Positions 55,037 through 63,800 of a DNA stretch of 64,000 nucleotides are shown one piece after another (within the stretch, counting starts at the first letter, position 1; every line of letters begins with the position of its first letter). Made by a program: the position numbers and the translations under genes. The DNA comes from Streptomyces luteolus. Lineage in GTDB: Bacteria; Actinomycetota; Actinomycetes; Streptomycetales; Streptomycetaceae. The notes under the pieces are model-generated. The model was not told the origin of the DNA. It was given only the letters and a program-made list of their open reading frames with translations, and did not search any database. The stretch spans positions 19,730 through 83,729 of the forward strand of contig NZ_JASCIS010000036.1 of assembly GCF_029968015.1 (NCBI RefSeq), written 5' to 3'.

Positions 55037-56623
55037 TCAGCGCAGGCTGCGTACGTCCAGGTGCCGCAGGACCCGGTCCACGATCTCCGGATCGGACCCG
55101 GGCTCGTTCCGCGCGGCCAGCACCTCGTGCCGCGCCGCGCTCATCATCTCCCCCTGGATCCGCCGCACCCGCTTCACCCACTCGGTGCGCTTGACGTACG
55201 CGGCCCTGCGGTCGTCGTCGACCATGTCGGGGCTGATCCTGGCGCCGATGTCGTAGGCGCGGCGGGCCAGTTGCTCGGCGAACTCGTCCGGCAGCGCCTC
55301 GACCTCCTGGATCTCCTTGAGCCGCCGCTTCGCCGCCTTCGCCGCGCGGACCGCGAGCTCCTTCTCGAAGGCCTCCTCGGCCTCGGCATCCGCTTCGACC
55401 CCGAGTCTCCGTACGAGCCAGGGCAGCGTGAGCCCCTGCAGGACGAGGGTCGCCATGATGACGCCGAACGCGATGAAGATGATCTCTTCGCGTACGGGGA
55501 AGGCCGCCCCGTCGTCCGTCGTGAGCGGGATGGCGAGCGCGAGCGCCACGGACGCCACCCCCCGCATCCCCGACCACCACATGACGACGGTCTCGCGCCA
55601 ACTGACCGGAATCTCCTCGTCGTAGTCCCGCTTGTGGTGCAGCCGCTTGGCGATCCAGGTCGCGGGCAGCAGCCAGAGGAGGCGTACGAAGACGACGACC
55701 GCCGTGACGGCCGCGGCCCAGCCGAGGAGTTCGCCCCAGCGGCCGGACGCGGTCCTGATGGCGTTGTGCAGTTCGAGGCCGATCAGGCCGAAGGCGATCC
55801 CGGTGACGAGGGTGTCGACGACCTCCCAGAACGTCCGCCCCGCGATCCGTCCCATCACATCGTCGGCGTCGACCGCGTACTCCGCCAGGAACAGCGCGGT
55901 GACCAGGACCGCGAGCACGCCGGAGCCCTTCAGCTCCTCGGCGAGCACATACGCGACGAACGGGACGAGGAGGGTCAGGCCGACCTGGAGCGTGGCGTCG
56001 CCGAGGAAGCCCATCAGCTTGTTGGCGGCCCAGCCGATGGCGAGGCCGACGGCGAGCGCGACGACCGCGGAGAGCAGGAAGTCGAGCGCGGCCTCCGGCA
56101 GCGAGAAGGAGCCGCTGACGGCCGCGGCGATCGCCACGTGGTACAGCACGATCGCGGTCACGTCGTTGAAGAGGCCCTCGCCCTCCAGGATCGACACCAG
56201 GCGTCTGGGCAGCCCGAGTTGACCGGCGACCGCGGTGGCGGCGACCGGGTCGGGCGGCGCCACGAGCGCCCCCAGCGCGACGGCCGCGGCGAGCGGAAGC
56301 CCCGGCACGACGGCGTGGGCGACCACCGCGACGGCGGCCGTGGTGACGAAGACCAGCGCGACCGCGAGCAGCAGGATCGGCCGGAGGTTGGCGGTGAACT
56401 GGCGCCAGGAGGTGCGCTGCACGGAGGCGTAGAGCAGCGGCGGCAGGACCAGCGGAAGAATGAACTCGGGTGGAATCTCGACGTTCGGCACGAACGGCAG
56501 CAGCGCGAGCACGATCCCGGCGACCGTCATGAGGACCGGCGCGGGCACCCCGAGCCGCTCACCGAGCGGAACACTCAGAACGGCCCCGAGGAGCAGGACG
56601 AACAGCAGGGCCAACTGGTCCAC
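55037..56623 (-). CDS. Na+/H+ antiporter, CPA1 family
   Basis: A 528-residue cation/proton antiporter. About 12 hydrophobic segments, with the CPA1 motifs PPDPVAATAVAG and EGEGLFNDVTAIV (the Asn-Asp pair) and GMRGVASVALALAIP. The C-terminal 130 residues are a charged helical cytosolic domain (AAKAAKRRLKEIQEVEALPD). The GTG at 56623 is 8 bases after GGAGG; a GTG five codons upstream (56638) is less well placed. It exports Na+ (or K+) for pH and salt control. Confidence 0.92.
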   Translation of the reverse strand: MDQLALLFVLLLGAVLSVPLGERLGVPAPVLMTVAGIVLALLPFVPNVEIPPEFILPLVLPPLLYASVQRTSWRQFTANLRPILLLAVALVFVTTAAVAVVAHAVVPGLPLAAAVALGALVAPPDPVAATAVAGQLGLPRRLVSILEGEGLFNDVTAIVLYHVAIAAAVSGSFSLPEAALDFLLSAVVALAVGLAIGWAANKLMGFLGDATLQVGLTLLVPFVAYVLAEELKGSGVLAVLVTALFLAEYAVDADDVMGRIAGRTFWEVVDTLVTGIAFGLIGLELHNAIRTASGRWGELLGWAAAVTAVVVFVRLLWLLPATWIAKRLHHKRDYDEEIPVSWRETVVMWWSGMRGVASVALALAIPLTTDDGAAFPVREEIIFIAFGVIMATLVLQGLTLPWLVRRLGVEADAEAEEAFEKELAVRAAKAAKRRLKEIQEVEALPDEFAEQLARRAYDIGARISPDMVDDDRRAAYVKRTEWVKRVRRIQGEMMSAARHEVLAARNEPGSDPEIVDRVLRHLDVRSLR

Positions 56624-56679
56624 TTCGGGGGCCTCCACAGAGGTGCGCGATCGGCCCCCGCACCCTCGGGACGGCACGC

Positions 56680-56710
56680 GGGCGCGCCCCCGAAGATCGG
56701 GAACGCGCCC
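56680..56710. terminator. Weak hairpin after the GNAT gene
   Basis: GGGCGCG / CGCGCCC, a 7-bp stem with a 17-base loop, about 75 bases beyond the end of the leftward lspA-rluD-GNAT block. Confidence 0.4.
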
Positions 56711-56784
56711 TCAAGCCTGCCACGCATATCCGGAAAACCGGTCATGTCCCCGCTGCTCAGGGCACCACGCCCCCCGGGACCGCC

Positions 56785-57255
56785 CTACAGCTTCCGCCGC
56801 ATCGCCCGGTGCACGATCCCCGCGTCCAGGAACTCCCCGCCGTACGCCGCGTATCCGAGCCGTTCGTAGAAGGCGAGCGCACGCGTCTGCGCGTGCAGGT
56901 CGACCTCCGCCAGGCCGAGCGAAGCGGCCGTCTCCTCGATGCCCCGCACCAGCGCTGCCCCCACGCCGAGCCCGCGCGCGGCCGACGTGACGGCGACCCG
57001 GCCGAGCGAGCCGACGGCCGGGTCGACGCCGGTCCTCTCCGCGGCCGCCGCGCCGTGCAGCAGCCGCGCGGTGCCGAGCGCCGCCCCGTCGTCCCCGATG
57101 GCCAGCACATGCACGGCGACCTTGTCGTGCGCGTCGTACTCCAGGTTCACCGGTACGCCCTGCTCGCGTACGAAGACCTCGTGGCGCACCGTCAGACAGG
57201 CCGCACGGTCGGCCGCGGACTCGGCGACCCGGACCGCGTACGACCGCGTGGTCAC
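56785..57255 (-). CDS. GNAT family N-acetyltransferase
   Basis: A 156-residue GNAT enzyme. VRHEVFVREQGVPVNLEYDAHD is typical of the ElaA-like group, and the acetyl-CoA loop is VTSAARGLGVGAALV (Q/RxxGxG/A form). LHAQTRALAFYERLGY closes the fold. The GTG overlaps the rluD stop (GTGA). The acceptor is unknown. Such a gene regularly follows rluD in Streptomyces. Confidence 0.88.
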   Translation of the reverse strand: MTTRSYAVRVAESAADRAACLTVRHEVFVREQGVPVNLEYDAHDKVAVHVLAIGDDGAALGTARLLHGAAAAERTGVDPAVGSLGRVAVTSAARGLGVGAALVRGIEETAASLGLAEVDLHAQTRALAFYERLGYAAYGGEFLDAGIVHRAMRRKL

Positions 57256-58193
57256 GCGCTCTCCGCCCGGACCCGGTCGAGGGCCGTCTGCAGGTCCTCC
57301 GGGTAGCCGCTCTCGAACTCGACCCAGCGGCCGTCCCCGGGGTGCTCGAAGCCGAGCCGCACCGCGTGCAGCCACTGCCGGGTGATCCCGAGCCGCTTGG
57401 CGAGCGTCGGGTCCGCGCCGTACGTCAGGTCGCCGACGCAGGGGTGCCGGTGGGCCGACATGTGCACGCGGATCTGGTGCGTGCGCCCGGTCTCCAGCTT
57501 GATGTCGAGCAGCGAGGCCGCGCGGAACGCCTCGACCAGGTCGTAGTGCGTCACCGAGGGCTTGCCCTCGGCGGTCACCGCCCACTTGTAGTCGTGGTTC
57601 GGGTGCCGGCCGATGGGGGCGTCGATGGTGCCGCTCATCGGGTCGGGGTGGCCCTGCACGAGCGCGTGGTAGCGCTTGTCCGGCACGCGCTCCTTGAACT
57701 GCCGCTTCAGCGAGGTGTACGCACGCTCCGACTTGGCCACGGCCATCAGGCCCGACGTACCGACGTCGAGCCGGTGCACGATGCCCTGGCGCTCGGCGGC
57801 GCCGGAGGTCGAGATCCGGTACCCGGCGGCGGCCAGGCCACCGATCACGGTGGTGCCGGTCCAGCCGGGGCTGGGGTGCGCAGCGACCCCGACCGGCTTC
57901 ATGATCACGACGATGTCCTCGTCGTCGTGCACGATCTCCATGCCTTCGACGGGCTCCGCGACGATCTGCACGGGCGGCGCCGCCTGCGGCATCTCCACCT
58001 CGAGCCAGGCCCCGCCGTGCACACGCTCGGACTTGCCGACGACGCTGCCGTCGACCTGCACCTTTCCGGCTGCGGCCAGCTCGGCGGCCTTCGTACGGGA
58101 AAAGCCGAACATGCGGGAGATGGCGGCGTCTACGCGCTCGCCCTCCAGGCCGTCGGGCACGGGCAGGGTGCGGATCTCGGGAATCGTGCTCAC
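57252..58193 (-). CDS. 23S rRNA pseudouridine synthase of the RluA/RluD family
   Basis: A 313-residue pseudouridine synthase with an N-terminal S4 RNA-binding domain (RVDAAISRMFGFSRTKAAEL) and the catalytic motif GIVHRLDVGTSGLMAVAK, whose Asp attacks uridine. LETGRTHQIRVHM and GDLTYGAD are further family blocks. Likely target positions are those of E. coli RluD in helix 69, but the exact site cannot be read from sequence. It lies between lspA and the GNAT gene, as in many actinobacteria. Confidence 0.92.
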   Translation of the reverse strand: MSTIPEIRTLPVPDGLEGERVDAAISRMFGFSRTKAAELAAAGKVQVDGSVVGKSERVHGGAWLEVEMPQAAPPVQIVAEPVEGMEIVHDDEDIVVIMKPVGVAAHPSPGWTGTTVIGGLAAAGYRISTSGAAERQGIVHRLDVGTSGLMAVAKSERAYTSLKRQFKERVPDKRYHALVQGHPDPMSGTIDAPIGRHPNHDYKWAVTAEGKPSVTHYDLVEAFRAASLLDIKLETGRTHQIRVHMSAHRHPCVGDLTYGADPTLAKRLGITRQWLHAVRLGFEHPGDGRWVEFESGYPEDLQTALDRVRAESA

Positions 58194-58266
58194 CCGTCGA
58201 GTATGCCGGACCGGTACGACAGCCCCGTACGAGAGCCCTTGCGCGGGGCCCGGGGCACCGGGGAGC

Positions 58267-58923
58267 TCAGTCCTTGTGGACGGTGCCGTCCGGGTCGAGG
58301 CCGCGGAAGGAGAGGATCACGATCAGGATGCCGCCGCACACGATCGCCGAGTCGGCGAGGTTGAACACCGCGAACCCCTTCGGCGCGATGAAGTCGACCA
58401 CCGCGCCCTCGAAGACCCCCGGCGCCCGGAAGATCCGGTCGGTGAGGTTGCCGAGCGCACCGCCGAGCAGCAGGCCGAGCGCGATCGCCCACGGCACGCT
58501 GTAGAGCTTGCGGGCGAGGCGGGCGATCACGACGATCACGGTGGCCGCGATAATCGTGAAGATCACGGTGAAGGCCTCACCGATCCCGAAGGCGGCACCC
58601 GCGTTCCGGATGGCCTGCAGCTTCAGCCAGTCGCCGATCAGCTCGATCGGCTCGTGGTGCTCCAGCTCGGCCACCACGATCAACTTGCTGATCAGGTCGA
58701 GGGCGTACGCCACGGCGGCGACGGCGAACAGCATCGCGATCTTCCGGCGCCCCTTGGGCTGCTCCGGCTCGACGGCCGACTCACGGTCGCCCGGCTCCTG
58801 GTCGCGGCCCTCCGGGGACGGGGTGCCGTCCGTGCCGTCCGTGCCGTCCGTGCGCTCCGGCTCCGCACCCGCCCCGGCGTCCTCGCTGTCCGGCGTACCG
58901 ATGATGCGCTCCGCCTCTGCCAC
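58267..58923 (-). CDS. lspA: Lipoprotein signal peptidase
   Basis: LspA (218 aa) removes the signal peptide of prolipoproteins after Lgt has added the lipid. The two catalytic Asp are in GNLTDRIFRAPG and FNLADSAIVCGG; RNAGAAFGIGE is also diagnostic. Four membrane helices are visible. The N-terminal 60 residues are acidic and Gly/Thr-rich (TDGTDGTDGT from tandem 9-base repeats), an extension common in Streptomyces. The GTG at 58923 has GAGGGA 6 bases upstream. Confidence 0.95.
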   Translation of the reverse strand: MAEAERIIGTPDSEDAGAGAEPERTDGTDGTDGTPSPEGRDQEPGDRESAVEPEQPKGRRKIAMLFAVAAVAYALDLISKLIVVAELEHHEPIELIGDWLKLQAIRNAGAAFGIGEAFTVIFTIIAATVIVVIARLARKLYSVPWAIALGLLLGGALGNLTDRIFRAPGVFEGAVVDFIAPKGFAVFNLADSAIVCGGILIVILSFRGLDPDGTVHKD

Positions 58924-58990
58924 GTGAGTCCCTCAACCCTAGATTCCGACTGAGGACGAGGGTACGGCACACCCTTGCGGCGACCGCGTG

Positions 58991-59923
58991 TCAGGAGCGC
59001 CGTTCCTGCTTCTGCTTGCACTCCACGCACAGGGTCGCGCGCGGGAAGGCCTGCATCCGCGCCTTCCCGATGGGCTGCCCGCAGTTCTCGCACAGCCCGT
59101 ACGTCCCCGCGTCGAGCCGCTCCAGGGCCCGCTCGGTCTGCTCCAGCATCTCCCGCGCGTTCGCCGCCAGGGCCAGCTCGTGCTCGCGCGTGATGTTCTT
59201 CGTCCCGGTGTCCGCCTGGTCGTCACCGGCCCCGTCCCCGGAGTCCCGCATCAGGCCCTGCAGCGACTCCTCGGACGCGACGATCTCGGTCCGCAGCCGG
59301 CCCGCCGCCTCGGCCAGCATGGTGCGCGCCTCGGCCACCTCCTCGCCGGTCCACGGGTCCTCGCCGGGCCGTACGGCGAGTTCGCCCGGCTCGGCCGCCA
59401 CCACGCGCGCCTTCGGTACGGAAGGGGCCGACCGCTGTGCCGGCGTCGCCCTGGTCTTCTTCGCAGCCACCGACTTGGCTCCCGTCTGCTTCGCGGCGTG
59501 CGCCGCCTCCTCGACCGCCTGCTCCCCGGCGGCGGCCTTCTTGGTCGCGCCCTTCTTCGCCGTGCTCTTCCCGGTCTTCTGCTCAGCTTCGGGCTTCCTC
59601 GTCGCGGCCTTCTTAGTGGCCGTTTTCTTGGCCGCCGCCTTCTTTGTGGTGGCCCTTTTCGCTGCCCTCTGCTTCGCCGTCCCCGACTCGGCAGCCGTGC
59701 CCGCTTCGACCTTCTTCGCGGTCCTCGCTGCCGCGGTCGTCGCTGCCGCGGTCTTCTTCTCGGCCTTGGCCGTCGTGGACTTCTTCGCCGTCTTCTTCGC
59801 GGTCTTCTTCGCGGTCTTCTTCGCCGTCTTCTTCGCGGTCGTCCTCGCCGCCTTCTCCGTCTGCTCCGACCCGGCCGACGGCTCCGATGCCGGCTCCGAT
59901 ACGGCGGTCTGTTTCGCCACCAT
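58991..59923 (-). CDS. ddbA: Histone H1-like / TraR-DksA zinc-finger fusion protein
   Basis: A 310-residue two-part protein. Residues about 28-165 are Lys/Ala/Thr-rich with repeated TAKK units (AKKTAKKTAKKTAKK), like histone H1 tails, and should bind DNA non-specifically. Residues about 185-310 are a TraR/DksA domain: a coiled coil (WTGEEVAEARTMLAEAAGRL) and a zinc finger GLCENCGQPIGKARMQ with TLCVECK. From memory this is DdbA of S. coelicolor, described as a bifunctional histone-like protein linking DNA structure and transcription. The ATG at 59923 has AAGGGG about 10 bases upstream. A small palindrome lies 14-26 bases before the start. Confidence 0.9.
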   Translation of the reverse strand: MVAKQTAVSEPASEPSAGSEQTEKAARTTAKKTAKKTAKKTAKKTAKKSTTAKAEKKTAAATTAAARTAKKVEAGTAAESGTAKQRAAKRATTKKAAAKKTATKKAATRKPEAEQKTGKSTAKKGATKKAAAGEQAVEEAAHAAKQTGAKSVAAKKTRATPAQRSAPSVPKARVVAAEPGELAVRPGEDPWTGEEVAEARTMLAEAAGRLRTEIVASEESLQGLMRDSGDGAGDDQADTGTKNITREHELALAANAREMLEQTERALERLDAGTYGLCENCGQPIGKARMQAFPRATLCVECKQKQERRS

Positions 59924-60239
59924 GGCCGCGGCCCCTTCACATTTTGTGATCTCGCTCGCGAATCGTGCTGGGACGATAAATCGACTCCAGGCCCGCGGCA
60001 ACGGGGCACGCCGCCCGATTCGGCCGCCCCACGAGTGCGTCGGGACCGGCATGCATCCGTTGTGCCCAGCTCTTCGCCGGGTAATCCGCCACGACCTTCG
60101 GGCCGGGATCCGGACACCGAGCGTGTCCCCATTCGGGTCAGCCCCACGCCCGCACCGGCACCGTCCGCCCGCCTCATCCTGGACCGTATTCAACCGGACT
60201 TTCAGGCATAAAATGAGACAAAACCTAGGAAGGTGCACC
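59924..60239. other. Divergent promoter region of ddbA and the DUF1059 gene
   Basis: No gene in 316 bases. Close to ddbA is TCACA-TTT-TGTGA (59937-59949), a perfect 5-bp inverted repeat. AT-rich patches occur near 59980 (GATAAATCG) and at 60205-60215 (GGCATAAAATGAG), the latter a plausible -10 (TAAAAT) for the DUF1059 gene. The middle is plain GC-rich DNA. Confidence 0.5.
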
Positions 60240-60431
60240 ATGCGCAAGACAGCCGACTGCCGTGACTTCCCCAGCGAGACCAAATGCACCCTCACCATCT
60301 CCGGCGAGGAAGAAGAAGTGGTCAGCGCCGCCAGCGAGCACGCCGTGTCCGTCCACGGTCACACCGACAGCCTCGACCTGCGGAAGATGGTCCGCGACTC
60401 CCTCAAGGACGTCATCCCCGAACACGCCTGA
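60240..60431 (+). CDS. DUF1059 family small protein
   Basis: A 63-residue protein starting MRKTADCRDFPSETKCTLTI, with two Cys in the DUF1059 pattern (Cys-x8-Cys) and a middle stretch VSAASEHAVSVHGH. AGGAAGG precedes the ATG by 6-7 bases. The family is small and of unknown function; the Cys/His content suggests metal binding. It stands alone between ddbA and ileS. Confidence 0.8.
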   Translation: MRKTADCRDFPSETKCTLTISGEEEEVVSAASEHAVSVHGHTDSLDLRKMVRDSLKDVIPEHA

Positions 60432-60489
60432 CCCGGCGCCCTCGCCACGGCCCCACCGCCCGTACGAATTCCGGTCGGCCCACCGCCCC

Positions 60490-60511
60490 TGTGCCCCGTA
60501 CACTGGGCACA
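60490..60511 (+). promoter_or_regulatory. Candidate ileS promoter with inverted repeat
   Basis: TACACT (60499-60504) is a good -10 box. It lies within the inverted repeat TGTGCCC-N8-GGGCACA. Transcription from here would begin just before the T-box leader. The -35 region is poorly conserved. Confidence 0.45.
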
Positions 60512-60817
60512 GCGAAAAGGCATGGATGGGGACGAGTAGCGCCCGTACGCAGCCAGGAGCGACCCGGGGACGGTGAGAGCCCGGGGGCCGGCGCGAGCGT
60601 GAAGATCACCCCGGAGCCGCCGGAAGAAAGCCGCAGCGGCCGAGCGAATCGGCAGCGGCGGTGAGTAGACCCGGCCGCGACCCCAATGAGGGGGCCCATC
60701 GGCGCACAACCCGAGCCGGCGGGCCAAGGAGGGTGGTACCGCGGGAGCCCGCGCCGCACACGGCGCAGGCCGGCTCTCGTCCCTCCGACGGAAACAGTGT
60801 CCGCCGGAGGAAGCTCG
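60512..60817 (+). promoter_or_regulatory. T-box riboswitch of ileS, translational type
   Basis: The T-box sequence GGGTGGTACCGCGG is at 60731-60744; its TGGT would pair with the ACCA end of uncharged tRNA-Ile. An ATC isoleucine triplet in GTGAAGATCACC (60607-60609) is the likely specifier. The leader ends with CCTCCGACGG (60782-60791), which can pair with CCGCCGGAGG (60801-60810) and hide the ribosome site GGAGG. This points to control of translation, as known for actinobacterial ileS leaders. Uncharged tRNA should free the site. Confidence 0.9.
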
Positions 60818-63800
60818 TTGAATACGCAGCCGCAGTACCGCCAGGTGCCCGCCCAGGTCGACCTGCCCGCCCTCGAGCACGCCGTGCTCCAGTTCTGGGA
60901 CGAGCAGAAGATCTTCGCCAAGACCCTGGAGCAGTCCGAGGGCCGCCCCGAGTGGGTCTTCTACGAGGGCCCGCCCACCGCCAACGGAATGCCCGGCGCC
61001 CACCACATCGAGGCCCGCGTCTTCAAGGACGTCTTCCCGCGCTTCCGCACCATGCGCGGGTACCACGTCGCGCGCAAGGCCGGCTGGGACTGCCACGGGC
61101 TGCCCGTCGAGCTCGCCGTCGAGAAGGAGCTCGGCTTCAACGGCAAGAAGGACATCGAGGCGTACGGCATCGCCGAGTTCAACGCCAAGTGCCGCGCGTC
61201 CGTGACCCGGCACACCGACGCCTTCGCCGACCTCACGACCCGCATGGGCTACTGGGTCGACCTCGACGACGCGTACCGCACGATGAACCCCGAGTACATC
61301 GAGTCGGTCTGGTGGTCCCTGAAGCAGATCTTCGACAAGGACCTGCTCGTCCAGGACCACCGCGTCGCCCCCTGGTGCCCCCGCTGCGGCACCGGCCTCT
61401 CCGACCACGAGTTGGCGCAGGGGTACGAGACGGTCGTCGACCCCTCGGTCTACGTCCGCTTCCCGCTCACCGGCGGCCCCCTCGCCGGCCAGGCCGCGCT
61501 CCTGGTGTGGACGACCACCCCCTGGACCCTCGTCTCCAACACCGCCGTCGCCGCGCACCCCGACGTCCGGTACGTGGTGGCCACCGACGGCACCGAGCGG
61601 CTCGTCGTCGCCGAGCCGCTCGTCGAGAAGGCGCTCGGCGAGGGCTGGGAGACCACCGGCGAGTCCTTCACCGGCGCCGAGATGGAGCGCTGGACCTACC
61701 AACGCCCGTTCGAGCTGGTGGAGTTCCCGAGCGCCAGCGAGGGAACCGACAAGCACAGCCCGGCTCCGGCGCACTATGTCGTCAACGCCGAGTACGTCAC
61801 GACCGAGGACGGCACGGGTCTGGTCCACCAGTCCCCCGCCTTCGGTGAGGACGACCTCAAGGTCTGCCGCGCGTACGGCCTGCCGGTCGTGAACCCCGTC
61901 CTGCCCGACGGCACGTTCGAGCCCGAAGTCCCGCTCGTGGGCGGAGAGTTCTTCAAGAAGGCCGACGAAAAGCTGACCGCCGACCTCGACACGCGCGGCC
62001 TGCTCTTCCGCCACACCCCGTACGAGCACAGCTACCCGCACTGCTGGCGCTGCCACACGGCGCTGCTCTACTACGCGCAGCCGTCCTGGTACATCCGCAC
62101 GACGGCCGTCAAGGACCGCCTGCTCGAAGAGAACGAGAAGACCAACTGGTTCCCGGACTCGGTCAAGCACGGCCGCTTCGGCGACTGGCTGAACAACAAC
62201 ATCGACTGGGCCCTGTCCCGCAACCGCTACTGGGGCACCCCGCTGCCGATCTGGCGCTGCGAGGAGGGCCACCTCACCTGCGTCGGCTCCCGCGCGGAGC
62301 TGTCCGAGCTGACGGGCACGGACCAGTCGGGCCTCGACCCGCACCGCCCGTTCATCGACGACGTCACGTTCACGTGCACTCACGACGGTTGTACGCAGAC
62401 AGCCGCGCGTGTGCCGGAAGTCATCGACGCCTGGTACGACTCGGGCTCGATGCCGTTCGCGCAGTGGGGCTACCCGTACAAGAACAAGGAGCTCTTCGAG
62501 AGCCGCTACCCGGCGCAGTTCATCTCGGAGGCCATCGACCAGACCCGCGGCTGGTTCTACACGCTGATGGCCGTCGGCACGCTCGTCTTCGACAAGTCGT
62601 CGTACGAGAACGTGGTCTGCCTCGGCCACATCCTCGCCGAGGACGGCCGCAAGATGTCCAAGCACCTGGGCAACATCCTGGAGCCCATCCCGCTCATGGA
62701 CCAGCACGGCGCCGACGCGGTGCGCTGGTTCATGGCCGCGGGCGGCTCCCCGTGGGCGGCCCGCCGCGTCGGCCACGGCACGATCCAGGAGGTCGTCCGC
62801 AAGACCCTCCTCACGTACTGGAACACGGTCGCCTTCCAGGCGCTGTACGCCCGTACGTCGAAGTGGGCCCCGTCGGCCGCGGACCCGGCCCCGGCCGAGC
62901 GCCCGCTCCTGGACCGCTGGCTGCTCAGCGAGCTGAACACCCTGGTCGCCCAGTCCACGGACGCCCTGGAGTCGTACGACACCCAGCGCGCCGGCAAGCT
63001 CCTGTCGGCCTTCGTCGACAACCTCTCCAACTGGTACGTGCGCCGCTCCCGCCGCCGCTTCTGGCAGGGCGACAAGGCCGCGCTGCGCACGCTGCACGAG
63101 GTCGTCGAGACGGTCACGCGTCTGATGGCCCCGCTCACGCCGTTCATCACCGAGCGGGTCTGGCAGGACCTGGTGGTGCCGGTGACTCCGGACGCCCCGG
63201 AGTCCGTGCACCTGGCGACGTGGCCGGAGGCCGACAACTCCCTTGTGGACCCGGTGCTTTCGCAGCAGATGGCGCTCGTACGGCGGCTCGTCGAGCTGGG
63301 CCGTGCCACCCGCGCCGAGTCCGGGGTGAAGACGCGGCAGCCGCTGTCCCGCGCCCTGGTCGCGGCCACCGGCTTCGACGCGCTCGGCGAGGAGCTCCGC
63401 GCCCAGATCACCGAGGAGCTGAACGTCACGTCCCTCGCCTCGCTCGCCGAGGTCGGCGGCTCCCTGGTCGACACCACGGCCAAGGCCAACTTCCGCGCCC
63501 TGGGCAAGCGGTTCGGCAAGGGCGTGCAGGCCGTGGCCAAGGCCGTCGCCGACGCCGACGCGGCCGCGCTCTCCCTCGCCCTGCGCGACGGTTCGGCGAC
63601 CGTGCAGGTCGACGGCGAGACGGTCACCCTCACCCCCGACGAGGTCTTCATCACGGAGACCCCGCGCGAGGGCTGGTCCGTCGCCTCCGAGGCCGGTGCC
63701 ACGGTCGCGCTCGACCTGGAGCTCACCGAGGAGCTGCGCCGCGCGGGCCTCGCCCGTGACGCGATCCGCCTGATCCAGGAGGCCCGCAAGAACAGCGGCC

